Origin: Heliocidaris tuberculata
Lineage: Eukaryota > Echinodermata > Echinoidea > Camarodonta > Echinometridae
NCBI GenBank assembly: GCA_025618425.1
Contig: CM046836.1
Span: 10,453,004 to 10,517,003 of the forward strand
Direction of reading: 5' to 3'
Length of the DNA: 64,000 nucleotides
Below are positions 34,591-47,200 of this stretch, one piece after another; the first letter of the stretch is position 1; every line of letters starts with the position of its first letter. The notes under the pieces are model-generated. The model did no database searches. It saw nothing but the letters and a program-made list of their open reading frames with translations, and was not told the origin of the DNA. A program made the translations under genes and the position numbers.

Positions 34591-36996
34591 TTATAGCTCC
34601 GCCAGCAGTGGTGTAGCTACTAGGAGAAGAAAAAAGAGAAAAGATCGGATCATGGAGAAATAGCGAGTGAGGGGGAAGAAGGCGATAGGACCCTCTCCCT
34701 TACCCCCCCCCCCCCCTGTTTTCAAGGTAAGGGTTAATTGATTCGCTTTGTAGTAAGTAATCATGAGTCCCGCTCGTGTTGGACATCCCCCCCCCCCCCC
34801 CCCCCCCCTCCCGGTGATGACCCTCTCGTCGGTGCGCAAGTCCTGGCAGAAAAAAAAAATCGCTCCCGGGACAGACTATAGGCCTACCACTGTCGCGAGC
34901 TTCAAAGTCTGTTTTTGATTTAATGTGATTGTAATAATTCTTTTTTAAATAAATAAATATTGTGTTTAACCTTTTGAGTGCCTCATATTATTTTTCTTTT
35001 TCTTTTTTTTTTTTTTAATGGAGAGGCCGCCCATTTACAGCCTAACCGCTCACGATGGCGGTCTCCTGCGTTCTAAATCACCTCTCTAGTTTATTGGAGA
35101 AAAAATATTTACATAGGTCTATCATATTCCTTATTCTTGTTTGTATGCTTTGTATTATTTTTATTGTTTACTATTATTGTACATGATTTTCTACTTATGT
35201 AATACTTATGTAAAGATTCATTTTATTGTATTTGTTATTAGAACGCAGAAATAAACAAACAAACAAATAATGGATAAGTATATAACACATGAATCCATAT
35301 ATTTTTCAGAAAGTGAAATATTTACACAATTAACCCCCCCCCCCCAAAAAAAAATAGATAATAATAATAACCCGTAAAACTAAGGAAATGTAATTGTATT
35401 TCCAGTGGCGTAGACATGTTCCAAATATTATTGTGGGGGTATTGATTTCATGAATTCGGGCCTCCGTGTCTGTATAGCAGTGGTGTATCTAGGGATTGTG
35501 GAGCCCGCGGCAAACTGGAGTCCCTTTATAGAAAGAGTAACGACAACCCGTGATTTGAACGCCATTTTGGGGTCACTATTATTAGTATTACGTAACATTT
35601 CTATTCAATTCCGATGAGCACCTGGGTGTTCTAAATAGGATTCGAACGCCATTTTGTGGCCAAAAAATAGGACGGCCATTGTCGTAGCTCTATCTCTCAA
35701 GGGACTCTATAGGGCAAACAATAAAATTTCGCCCCCACCACCCCACACCTAAATTTATCAGGTCAAAAGTAAAAATTAGATATGTCCCGCTTTATAAATT
35801 AAGAAATTATACAGGACTACGTAAAAATGTTTTTTATGCACTTAACCCGGAGTTGATAGCCAAAGTTTCATGAGCGGTAGAACTTTTTGCAGCTCCCCTT
35901 AAAAAATGCAATTTCTTATTCATTTCACCATCAGAACAAATTCGCAAGAGAGCAGCAACCAAGCGATGGAGTTTATTGAACACTGGAAAACCTTATATTC
36001 CATAATCAATAATATTCTATTATTTTACTAATTCTATATATTCAATTCTTCCTCTATTCGGAGCGCAGAATTAACAAAAAACCGAAACACATTCCAGAAA
36101 TATTGCAAGGTAAACGAATATTGGGATTTTTTTTTTTTAAACTTTGAAAAATACTACCTTATATGCACTTTATCCTATACTGGGGCGCGGAATTTAACAA
36201 GACCCTGTAAATGAAACTTATATGCTTTCAAGCAAAAAAAAGGGAAGTTAGAAAATTTCGAATTTTGAACCATTAAAAAACGCAATATATAATTATGAAC
36301 TAAATTATATATTGGGGCGTGAAATTACGAGATCCTGAAGAAACATGCGAGAGAGCAAAGCGACCGAGCTTTCGAAAATTCAGCATTTTAAACATCTTTA
36401 AAACACTCATTAGTCTTATGCAATTTATACTGGATTTGGGCGCATAATCATTAAGGACCATAATTTTTCTTTCTCTTATCCCCTTTCTCTTTCTCTCTTT
36501 TGCGTTTTTGGCGCCCCTCAAGAGCCTCCCGGGGCACATGCCCCATCTGCCGCCCTTTACGCCATTTGTGTCTAGCAAGGGCGTATTGGTTGAGGTTGGG
36601 AATTATGCTCAGTGAAGACTCAATCGTCACTCCCGTCTTCACTATCGTTTGTACTGTGTTGATTGCATTTCTCCTAAAAGTGGACTAAAAGTGGAGGCGG
36701 TGACTAACAATATCTCCCAAGCATCCCGTGCTTTGGAAGAGTGTTTCAACATTTCTTCTTTAATTATATTAACGTACCTGCAAATCCACATAATTAAAAA
36801 ACGTACCTGCAAATCGTCGCATTATCCTACAGTATTGTAATGAAACTCTGACGATCCTTTGAATAACGAATTTACACTATCAAAGAGGCTTATTTTGTTA
36901 AATTGCTAAATTGCGTGAAAAAAAATATTGACATGAGTTCGAAGGGGTGCGGAAGTCAGTATACGTAGCATTATTGCTATCTGCTGTTTTATTTTT
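34591..36996. other. Gene-free, transposon-rich interval
   Basis: Contains several CAGTGGYGTA-type hAT ends (34604, 35402, 35479) and a likely hAT remnant from about 35479 to 36570, ending in 'GGGGCACATGCCCCATCTGC'. Also a retroposon tail 'AACGCAGAAATAAACAAAC' near 35241, poly-C/poly-G tracts, and two degraded 'GCGAGAGAGCAAAGCGACCG'-like motifs (35946, 36348). No exon recognised. Confidence 0.6.
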
Positions 36997-37168
36997 CAGA
37001 GGCGGATCCATGGGGGGGGGGGGGGGGAGAGAATCGGCCGCGGTCCCCTTTGATATTTGAAAACCAACTGGCATACCTTAAGTATACAATAAAAACAATC
37101 CCTCCTTAATCGTGTACTTGTCCGGCTCCGGCCCCGTCTTTTACAGAATCCTGGATCCGCCCGGCCTG
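36997..37168. mobile_element. Related degenerate CAGTGGCGGATCC element
   Basis: Left end CAGAGGCGGATCCATGG and right end CTGGATCCGCCCGGCCTG resemble the element 90 bp downstream; interior has a poly-G run. No clean target duplication. Confidence 0.55.
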
Positions 37169-37256
37169 TTTTTAATGTTTTTTATTCATTTGATTCTAAA
37201 GCTATCAAAAATAGCTCTGACTCTGAGCAATCTATTCCCCGTAAAATATCTATGAG

Positions 37257-37418
37257 CAGTGGCGGATCCAGGATTTCTTGAGGGAGGGGGCTCAATATTG
37301 AAAACATTTTCTGACAAGCAAAAAAAAAAAAGGTCCTCAGCATTTTTGGGGCCACTTTTTTGGTCCCAGGGGAGGGGGCCCGGGCCCCCGGCCCCCCCCC
37401 CCCCTGGATCCGCCACTG
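37257..37418. mobile_element. hAT MITE with 8-bp TSD
   Basis: 162 bp bounded by CAGTGGCGGATCCAGGA and its inverted copy TCCTGGATCCGCCACTG-like end, flanked by TCTATGAG on both sides (37249-37256, 37419-37426). CAGTGGCGGATCC ends are typical of hAT non-autonomous elements. Confidence 0.88.
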
Positions 37419-37489
37419 TCTATGAGAGTTATTATTCTTTCTCTTTCTGTAAAGATTAGAAATAAAGCTCACGGCTTGAAAATTGTACT

Positions 37490-38252
37490 CATTTTTTTTT
37501 TCATTTCATACCCAAGAGATATAGTATAATTCCCGACAGATTTAGGTCAATCTTTGTTCATTCCATGATTCTTAAATTGGCATTACCGATTTACCGTACT
37601 TTCTTATCTCCTTACTTCTACCAGAATATTCAAAACGGAGCGGAGAGAGAGACGTCAGTCAAGTTGCTTGTTTTTTCTAAATTAGTCTAAAGGGTAAGTT
37701 TCGATGTACAAATATGATTATAAATGTATTTATAACAACAATTTAGTAACTTTTCTTCATCCAAATATAAATAACGGGCTTTTATTTTCGGAATTTTCCA
37801 CTAGCAAGTTAGCACCCGAGTGCTGATCGGTCAAGTGCATCGTGATCAGCCGGACCTGCTGGCATGGACGAACGACGAAATGTCGATGGATCCGCAGCTG
37901 CAGGGAGCCCTCGAAGGTATTTAGCGGAGCTGACTGATTCGGTCGACTCGATTCGCTCCGCCTTCGGGTTTCGGCTCAAACTCAGCTCAGTCGACAGACA
38001 GACAAAAGACAAAGTCTCATATTAGCTTGAATGTCATGACTTTTAATGTATTTTTAATGTATTATCTATTCACTTTTGGGGATTTTTATCCCATGACATC
38101 CTATCCTATTCCTGGTAGATCTATTTTTCACTAAAATTTTACTTTTGTCTAATTAATTAATTAAATAAATAGGGTCTAAGAAAAACTCTAACTCACTCAC
38201 ACTTATGCGAGGTTATACTATATCTCTTGGGTATGAAATGAAAAAAAAAATG
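37490..38252. repeat. Perfect 40-bp inverted repeat flanking 680 bp
   Basis: 37490-37529 (CATTTTTTTTTTCATTTCAT ...) is exactly the reverse complement of 38213-38252. The enclosed segment contains the TATA box and first exon of the candidate small gene. Confidence 0.85.
37766..37774 (+). promoter_or_regulatory. TATA box candidate
   Basis: TATAAATAA, about 90 bp upstream of the ATG at 37864 and at the edge of the only CpG-rich patch (about 37790-38010) in the divergent interval. A TSS near 37795-37800 would give a leader of about 65 nt. A CRE-like GACGTCAG lies upstream near 37652. Confidence 0.4.
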
Positions 38253-39805
38253 GGTCTAACTCACACATATGCGTGTTTATTGTAGATAACACATACTATC
38301 TAACTTAACTTAATAGTAACTAACAATTTCCTAGTTTAACGTCTTTGTGCTCATTTTAAAGCTTTGCTAAGCATCTTTTGAGTTTCCTAGTTTAACGTCT
38401 TTGTGCTCATTTTAAAGCTTTGCTTAGCATCTTTTGAGTTTTGCCTTTTGGTCTAGAGTCTACTAAGTCTAAGCTTTTTTGTTGTTGATTAGTGTAGCAA
38501 TCAGTCAATTTTTACTCTTCACCAACAAATTTTTTCTTCATTTTTTTTTTAAACAGACTTTAATCATATGAAATAATACAATTGACTTCTCTATATTTTT
38601 TTTTATTTTTTTTTTATGGTAGACCTGATTATTTATTTTTTAAACTATTATATCATTTTTTAGAGACAAAATAGTATCATGCCTGGTTATCGAGTACTTT
38701 ATTTATAGTCTACATCAATTTGTATCAAGTGGAATGCAAAAATTTAATCTAAGAATTTAATATAACTAGACAGTTTAAAGGGAAATCCAACCTTAATAGC
38801 AAGTTGCTTTGAAAGAAAGAGGAAAAATCAGAGAAGCAGATTGGTGAAAGTTTAAACGAAATCGGACAAGCAATAAGAAAGTTATGAATTTTTGAAAGTT
38901 GTAATCAATATACATATGGGAATTTCAAATTGGCCGAATAGGTAATGTCACTGTGATGTAGCTGTGGACAACTCCTCCATTCGCTCCAACACACAAAATG
39001 ACTAAAATGTCACTTTTTTCAAAATGTATTACTCAGTAGGATCTTTTTCTTTCATGATGACCTATAACAATATACTATCTTCAATACATGTATATTCTGA
39101 GTACTGCCCCGAGGGTAAAAGCGCCTTGAAGAAAACGGCAAATTAATGATATTTTTGTGTACGACAAATGGGAGAGTTGTCCACAAAAATTTCACAATCG
39201 AATCACCAAATTGCCAATTTGAGATTCGCATAGATGTAGTGATCTCATTTTTCAAACATCCATAACTTTCTTATTCCTTGTCCGATTTCTTTCAAACTTT
39301 CACCATCCTGTTTTTCTTATTTTTCTGCTTTCACAAAAATCAACTCATTACCAAGGTTGGATTGCCCTTTAAAGTTCAAAGAATTCCAAAGATTCCTGAT
39401 CTTAAAATAAAAATCAATGTCTGATCACAATGCATATTTCTTTTTTATTTAAGGGATTTAAAAGAAGATTTCAAACTTTAAAAATTTGCAGATCTATCAG
39501 TTTGAATTTACACACGATTTATCAAAAATAGCGATCTATCAGAGGTAGGAAACTAGGATAAATGCATTAATTGCTAAGAAAAATGCACACTGTATACAAT
39601 AAGTTGGTTTCATGCGTAAACCATGGACTGATGGAATAATCTTCATGACACCATTATACTGCCCAGTGTGCACAGTTTTTAAGTAGCTTTGTATAGGTGC
39701 TGGAAGAATGAGCCCATCAAGTACGATTATGAATCACCTGCACCAGGAAACAATCCAGCTGTCTTGAAAAGGAAGAAAAACTTGGAACTGAATACAGAGG
39801 TGTAG
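37864..39805 (+). CDS. Candidate two-exon small gene, 53 residues
   Basis: Exon 1 is 37864-37916 (MDERRNVDGSAAAGSPR plus 2 nt, donor 'gtattt'); exon 2 is 39697-39805 (acceptor 'gtatag'). Exon 2 starts with the 1 nt that completes an Arg codon, then CWKNEPIKYDYESPAPGNNP and AVLKRKKNLELNTEV, then TAG. An in-frame TGA at 37843-37845 fixes the ATG. A TATAAATAA box lies about 90 bp upstream. The product is hydrophilic, with a KRKK cluster that could act in nuclear targeting. I do not recognise the family. The intron contains a TTAA-type MITE (38774-39373). If exon 1 is not spliced it reads 53 codons to a TAG at 38023. Alternatively, exon 1 may be a leader exon of CEP112. Support is from phase, signals and composition only. 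Confidence 0.45.
38327..38438. repeat. 56-bp tandem duplication
   Basis: 'TTTCCTAGTTTAACGTCTTT' unit of 56 bp occurs twice with one difference; intron of the candidate small gene. Confidence 0.9.
38774..39373. mobile_element. Foldback MITE family A, TTAA-bounded (copy 2)
   Basis: Ends TTTAAAGGGAAATCCAACCTT and, inverted, TTTAAAGGGCAATCCAACCTT; about 200 bp of each half are imperfect inverted repeats. TTAA termini suggest a piggyBac-type TSD. Copies also at 1-171 (partial) and 59664-60254. Confidence 0.8.
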
Positions 39806-40506
39806 TCCCTCCATTCAGTATCTTCCTAGGGCTAGGTATATAAGTAGACTAGAAATGAAGACTTCCAGACCCTTTTGAATACAGACTGTACTAGTAGTCT
39901 ACTATTTTGATTTCATTTATTGTCTATTCTATACATGTACGTTTAATGTGAAGTTGTGAACTGCATTGTTTAATATATTGTAATTTTGATTTTATTGATT
40001 TAAAGTAGATAATATTTTTTAAAAGTTTTTCTGGGCCGCTTGAGATTTTAGGCAGATTATATTTCATGTAGGATCTATACTGATGATCCTTGTTATCCTG
40101 AACAAAATTATATGAAACATTGTGAATAGAAAATTAGAAGAAAAAAAAGGTACAGAAACATTTGACAAAAATAATGACAGGAATTTGGAAATGTCTTACA
40201 TGTATATATAGCAGATAATATAATACTCATAAAAGTTTCAATGCCCTTAACATTGTTACACAATATATTCATAAGAATATTAACTTCAAGATGACTGAAA
40301 CAGATGCACTTCAGAAGACTCTTCAAAGGTTACAGAGAAGGAGCATTTAATTAGTAAACACAAAAGTCCAAAATACTGTGAATATACTATGAAATACAAC
40401 ATAAACATATTCTCAGTAAGAATAGATGAATGATTTTACTGTACCCAGGGTGGTGCTGTACCCATTATATACTGACACTGTCACACTGCAAAGTCACAAA
40501 CATAAA
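39806..40506. other. Gene-free interval
   Basis: Would be the 3' UTR of the candidate small gene followed by spacer. No clear AATAAA within 150 bp of the stop. AT-rich; nothing else recognised. Confidence 0.5.
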
Positions 40507-40907
40507 GGCCAGAATTCACAAAGGTGGTTTCAATTTAGACCATGGTTTATGCAGATTTTGTGGTATAGATACGCTTTATTTAGCGCGTACACTTAAAAAG
40601 ATCCAATAGTGAACGTGTCGTGCGCCGGTCGTGCATGGTTGGCAAAAGCGCTAAATTCACGCTTGTTGCCATGGTTCAGACCATGGTTTATGTAAATTCA
40701 GACCATGGTTTATTTAAATTAATGTACATAAACCATGGTCTGAACCATGGCAACTAGCGTGAATTTAGCGCTTTTGCCAACCACGCGCGACCGGCGCGCG
40801 TTCATTATTGGATCTTTTTAAGTGTATGCGCTAAATCAAGCGTATTTATACCACGAAATCTGCATAAACCATGGTCTGAATTGAAACCACCTTTGTGAAT
40901 TCCGGCC
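40507..40907. mobile_element. 401-bp long palindrome (foldback MITE)
   Basis: Starts GGCCAGAATTCACAAAGGTGG, ends with its inverted copy; arms of about 180 bp are nearly perfect, including 'GCGCTAAATTCACGC' and 'AACCATGGTCTGAA'. It ends about 235 bp before the first CEP112 coding exon. A remnant with 'AAACCATGGTTTAGATTAA' and 'TTTTGTGAATTCTGGCCA' is at 10190-10255. Confidence 0.85.
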
Positions 40908-41143
40908 ATAATGTATGGAGAAAGAAGATGGGAATGGGATGGCAGATAGATGTGGAAACTCAAACTGCAGACCTCAGCATTTTTTCCAGTATATCTGGAA
41001 ATGAATTAATAAAGGTAATTAATGTTAGTTTTTTCTTTTTCTTCACTCACTTGTTTTGCTGTAAGACCCCATATTAAAACATTGGATTTGGCTCGCAAGT
41101 TTTTGGCTTGATTGGTTTAATAAATTTTCTCCTTTATTTGTAG

Positions 41144-41253
41144 GTCTCCTTGATCTCCCATCATGGCAGATGAGAGTGGGGAGCTGGATGATGAATTTGA
41201 TGGATTCCTAGCTGAAATGAAGCCGTTTGTGCTGAAGTTGCCTCACAAATCTG
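41144..41253 (+). CDS. CEP112: CEP112 exon 1 of coding sequence
   Basis: 19 nt of 5' UTR, then ATG at 41163. Encodes MADESGELDDEFDGFLAEMK and PFVLKLPHKS; donor 'gtgagt'. Start of the DUF4485-type domain. Confidence 0.93.
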
Positions 41254-44200
41254 GTGAGTTAATGTTCACAGTGGATTCCCTTCACAACTACATATTTATT
41301 TGTCTTGATTAGTAACGGTTAGGACTCAGTGAAAAAATAAGCGGGGGCTGAGGGCGATTAGCCCCCGAAACTCGTGAAAAAGCCACCGTAAATGAAAAAA
41401 GAGCCACCGTCAAATAATATTTCTGCCCATGGGTCGTAGTGCATTAAAATCTCTGAACACAATAGGTGGACTTCGAAGTAACCCTCGCGAAAGAAATTTT
41501 ATTTTTTACACTGTTAGGACTTGATAAATATGCTTTAGATATTTTATATGGAAAAAAATCAGTCTTGTGGTTCATGAAGACTGTGGAATTAAAGGGATCA
41601 AAAAAGGGTGATATAGAGCCTGTGGTCCTAATGTCAAATCAGTAGAAAGCCTCTAGTTCATGAATAGGAAACACAAGATGTATCTTCTGTAGTCTGTTAA
41701 ATAGTTTTTTCAATAATTACATTTCTTACCGGTAATTGATATTTCATAAAAGATGTACTGCTTGGGAAATTAGTTGTTTTTTTGTTTTTTTGCTGTACAT
41801 GTACATTGATACAAGTCATCTATGATTGATTAATTTATATGTTCTGTCAAGTTAGAATGTAATGTATTGTTGACATGATTTGGTCTGGTACTCAAGTTCT
41901 ATCTAGCATTTATATTCTATATCTTTGATTTCAGAGAGACAACGATGTGCTCTTTGGATTAAAAAGCTGTGTGAAGCTCCAGGCCATGGGGTTGTTGGAA
42001 GGTAAAACTAAACTTTTTTTTGCTTTGTAGAATGTGAATTTATTGACCCTGCCAATAGTCTCGCTTATAAGCTAACAAGTTCTGTCCAATTTACAGTTTA
42101 AAGAGATTTGTCCAATTTACCAAGATATTGTATCTGATAAGGTTGTCCAAAAAAAAAAAAAAAAATCTACTGTGAGTATGATAACTAAATTTATTTTATA
42201 GTACAACCTAATGATATTTTGTACTAAAAAAAAACACCAGGTTAAATGGAATCCATGTCACAGAAAAGTGACTAACAGTGATTTAATGATACATGGAAGT
42301 ACTTGCATTTGCACTACATTTTCTCTGCAGGAAGAATCGCAATATGTACAGCAGACTGCTTCTTCACATGCTGAAGAAATCCTTACTGGAAGGACCATTC
42401 AGTAGTCGACCTGACCCTGGCCCTCTACCAACTCTACCTTCGTACACGGTAAGAATGATAACAAGAACAGTTTGTTTGCCTGGCAGAAAGGGGCAAAGGA
42501 ATGCTCAGGCAGTGGATGTACACAAAAATCTGTGTGTTTTAAAGTTTAGACCTTTCTTCTACCATATCTATACACTGCAATTTAATTTGGACGTCATCTA
42601 AATTATGAACAGTGATATGCTATTTTCAGTGAAACCTGTATATATATATGTATATATAAAGACTGCTCAAAGGAGACAAGAAAATCGGTCTTTATGAGCA
42701 GGTGGTCTGTATGTACAGGTTCCATTAATAGACATTTCAACAGAAAACGCTTTTCAAGGGAAACAAAAATTTTCATCTTTTTAGACAGGTTGTCTTTCTA
42801 TACAGGTGGTTGCTAAAGCAGGTTTCACTGTACTTGCCTATATTATTTCCTTATCCCCTCAGTACAAACTATAAAAAAAAAAAAAATGATTGGAAATTGA
42901 CCAAAATTTGACTTCACACCTTCCTGCCTGACACACAATGAGTTGAATGTCGCATCAGTCATTTGCAACCCATAAAAGTGGTAGTGAACAAAAATTAGTC
43001 CAAAAAGGCATGGGGAGTCATTTTTTGTTTTGCCTAGTCAAGAATGTGCCGTCTAATGTGTCCAAACTAAAACTCCTTGATTGACCGTAGGCATACATGC
43101 GAAATCCACGTTTTCATACAATTTCTTTCTTTTACGCCAATAGTATCGTTCAGAGTGGTAGATTGCAAATTGTATGGGGAATGTTTTCACCAGACTGGGC
43201 TGTCGAGCAAGTTTTATATCATCTGCTGAGAACCAGAAAGGTGTTAACTCTGTAAAATAATAGGACTTAATGCCCATCTGACTCTAAGCAGCAATATGAT
43301 TGTCATAAGCAGGGATTGTTCCCTTTTTCTGCACCTCCTCACTTTTTCAATCATGTTTTCTTGCTTTTCTTTTCATACTAAATGCTATAGTCCATCTATT
43401 TTGACGAGCCTACTCAATCCAAAGCCCTGAGGAGAGAGGAAGTCGGAGGTCATTCACTCCCAGACTGGGTCAGTGGGGAGCTGTGGTCCGGTCAGGACAC
43501 CAAGGATCTCAGGTCATCATCGGTCAGGTCAAAGGTCAGATCTACCAATGTTCTACAGGAGCGTCATCTGAATGTCGAGACAAGGTATGATCATCAGTAC
43601 GCTGAAGGCTACTTATTTTAGCAAGTAGAAGCTAGTAGCAGGACCAGATACTCAGACATGGTCAAGTCCAGGATATAAGTTATCCCTTTTGTAAATTTTT
43701 TTTTTCCCACATGTAATTGTTTCTAGTCTTATACGGTAGTTTTACTTATAAAAATGTTTCAAAGTAATTAAAACATTCATGTATTATATTCTCTCTGGGG
43801 ACCTTGCTCTAACAAGCCCAGCTTCTTTAAGGTCTCTTCTTTCTTTCATGACTTGTGTAGAAGAACATTATTTTACATAAGTAACTGTTAATAGAATTTC
43901 TTTTGTTAATGACATGAGTTGTATATTGACTAAATATTGCACTTCAAATTATGTTTGTTATGTTGATAATCTGTTATTCCTGTTACTTATTTGATATCCT
44001 ATGTACAAATGTTTGTGAAAGAAGGAAATAAAATGAACCAATAAACCACTAAGTTGAAAGCCCTATTAACGCTTGGATAAAAACAAATAAAATCTAGGAA
44101 ATTCATGCTTTTAATGTTAATCATATTCATTAGTCCATGATACTGGAAAAAAAACACATATGGGACACATACTACCAGTACCTTGAACTGGCCTGCATGT

Positions 44201-47200
44201 TATACTCTTACAAACAGTAAGAACAAAAGTATGGATTGTTAATGGCTGCAGCTTTTGCAACAAAAAAAATTGTGAATTTTTTGTAGTATGAAATTTTCAC
44301 GAATATGGATGAAATAGAATTTACAAAAGATTCATGCACATGAATATATCTGGGGAGCGCTTCATCAAGCGTTTTGTCAGTGAGTTTTACCGACAAATTT
44401 GCTCTCAGCCAATCAGATGCAAGGATTTCAGTAGCTTATAACAGTTGTCGGTAGAAATCACTGACAAAACACTTGATGAAAACGCTCCTCTGGTTTTAGA
44501 GTAACTGTCACTAATAAAATTTCCCCTTTTTTGTTTCTCTTTGATTTCCCAAGGCAAAGGAAGATAGGGGATGAAGGTGAAGGTAATACACTCAAACAAG
44601 CCATCCCTCCTGCCAGCTACCAATCACATCTAGAGACAGCGAGGGTAAAGCTCTTGTTTTCCCCCTTTAATTCCCTCAAAATAGCTCAGTGGTTATAGAA
44701 ATTGTCTGAAGGTACTATCTTTTGTATTTAACATTTTTGCATGGTCATGAAAACAGTTGACGTGTTAATTAATTTGGCATAGAAAATAGGAAAAATATTC
44801 TTGGAATTTTATATTTTTTAATTAATTTGTTTTCAAAGTAGGAGGAAAAATTATTGTTCATTTTCAGTAAGAATGATAAGAAAGAAAACCCTTAAATCAG
44901 AAAGAAACTCTAAAATCATAGATATCATGATGATATGTAACTGGAGGAGTAATTCTAAAGGAATTCCATACCACTGTTAAATTGAATCCAAGCGCATGCC
45001 ATTAGGTAAGTTATTAATCCTTGATTACCTAGCCCTTTGAATATTAATTAAAGCAATAGGTCTTCCAGTCAATTTATATTTGCTTTCTGTAGAGTGTTCC
45101 AGGAAAGTTGAACACGAAACACAAATTTATAACATTTATTTGTACAAACAAAATAATTTTCAGGCTGAAATCCGGAACAGGCACAAAGTGTCCTTCACCT
45201 ATTCATCAGATGAAGAAGAGGATCCCAATCCAAGAAGGAAAGAGGCAAAGTCATCCTCCAATAACAGGGTAAGATACATTGAATTTAAAAATATTGATGT
45301 AATTATATATAGCTGCAGGGAAATGCTCTTCTCTTTATTTCCTGAGAAGCTAATGTTCCCTGTATGTATATTATTGTTCCAAGGAAGGTATTCGTTTTGT
45401 GTCATTGATATTTTGATTTTGTCAGTGATATTCAGTGATATTTGTGTTAAGGAATTTGTTTTACAATTTTACTCCTTTTCATTTTATGTAGTTCAGAACA
45501 AACTTTCAGACATTTGATAGGATTAATATATGCGTCTTCTCTTTTTCATGTGATGTACATGTAGATTAATGAAGTCATGAATTTGTTACTCACATTCATT
45601 ACATAATAAATCCTGTTTTGATGATAAATACAATTTTTAAAACAATTAAGCATATTACAATAATTACCTGTATTCAGTTCTTCCTCTCTTCTGGATTTTC
45701 TACTTTGAACATTTTTTTTTCTTCCTTTGTCATTCCAGGTGCCTACCAGTAATCAAGCATCTACTGGGTTTGATTGGGCGAGATTTGAACTCAGCCCTGT
45801 TGCCACGAGAACCCAGGTCACAACCACTGGAACCATAGTCACGAGCAGACCCACCGTAGCATCATCGATGATGTTTGATGATGTTACCATGGAGACCAGA
45901 CAGGAGAAGCAGCATCTGGAGATGAGGACGAAGCTGTTGGAAGCAAAGTTTCACGAGGAGAAACTTCTCATCCAGCAGAGGCATGATGAAGCAATTCAGA
46001 AGGTATCGTTTTATCTGAAGATTTAAATGACTACTGTTTACCTCATCCATCCTCTGATAGCTCTTTTTACCACCACGTGTATGTATAATGTTGATCTGAC
46101 TTTTTTTTCTGGCAACAATTGCTTCGGACATTATTTCATTAAAGAAATAGGGTTTAAGGGATAGGATAGCAAGTAGGTCTTGGATTAGGTTTAGGGATCA
46201 GGGTCCCGTTTCATAAAACTTGTTTTCAATGACAAGTTATGATAGATGTTATAAACTACTGAAATCCCTGCATTTGATTGGATAAGAGCAAATTTGTCAT
46301 AGAAATGTCGCAGTTTTATGAAACGGGGCCCAGATTGAGGTTATGTAAGTATAGTGTTTGGTACAGGGTTAGGACTTTGGCTAGTATAGGATATTCACTG
46401 TGGAGCAATTGTCACAGGAGCATGTGTTGTACAACCTTATAACATAGCAATGATATCCTCTTTCACTCTGTCTGCAACTTACTCAGTGCTCGTTTTGATC
46501 ATACTGATTACACTGGTTATGATATAGTGAAGACTTGAGGCTCACAGATAAAAAAACAAGGAGGAATATTTTTCTTTTAGTTTTAGGTCGCCAGGTTTGA
46601 GACTGAGACATTGAGAACCAGAGACCGAGACTGGTCTCGGCTTCATCACTGGTACTTAATTGAAATTTCTGTAATCACACTAGATCATAAATGGTACATG
46701 CATAGTAGCTATATGATTGTTTCACCAATCTTTAAACTTCAATGAATAATGAATATATTATCAATACATTCAGCCAAATTAAATTCAAACTTTTTCAAAT
46801 TCCATGCATAAAAAAGCAATAATGGACATAATGGACATATATGTCCTACATCTTATCATAATCTGAGGAATAGCGTGAACTAGACTTTTTTCGATATTTT
46901 ATTGTGTTCCTCATTCTGTTTGCATTTCCTCAGATTATGATAGGATGTAGGTAATATTATAGCAAGTGAATAATAACAGTAAGAAAGCAACAGAGAGCAT
47001 GTCAACCAAACTGTCATTTGTCGTTTCAAATCTTTTTACTTTTCAGATCCTGGATCGAAAGAATACAGAGATGGATGAGATGAAGACACATTACAGAAAT
47101 AAAGTGGCAGACTTGGAGGAGACTAATCGCAAATTAGATAAGAAATGTAAGTGATTCCTTGTGTCTTCAGATGTACATCAACATGTATGTAGTATTGGTG

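Noticed and set aside
34591..34839. 82-residue minus-strand ORF with Gly runs
   Set aside because: Generated by poly-C tracts in transposon debris.
37182..37472. Gly/Pro-rich ORFs on both strands
   Set aside because: They lie within a hAT MITE with a defined 8-bp target duplication and poly-C tract.
44208..44623. Minus-strand ORFs opposite CEP112 exon 5
   Set aside because: They cover MITE family F and the antisense of an established exon; no splice or codon support.
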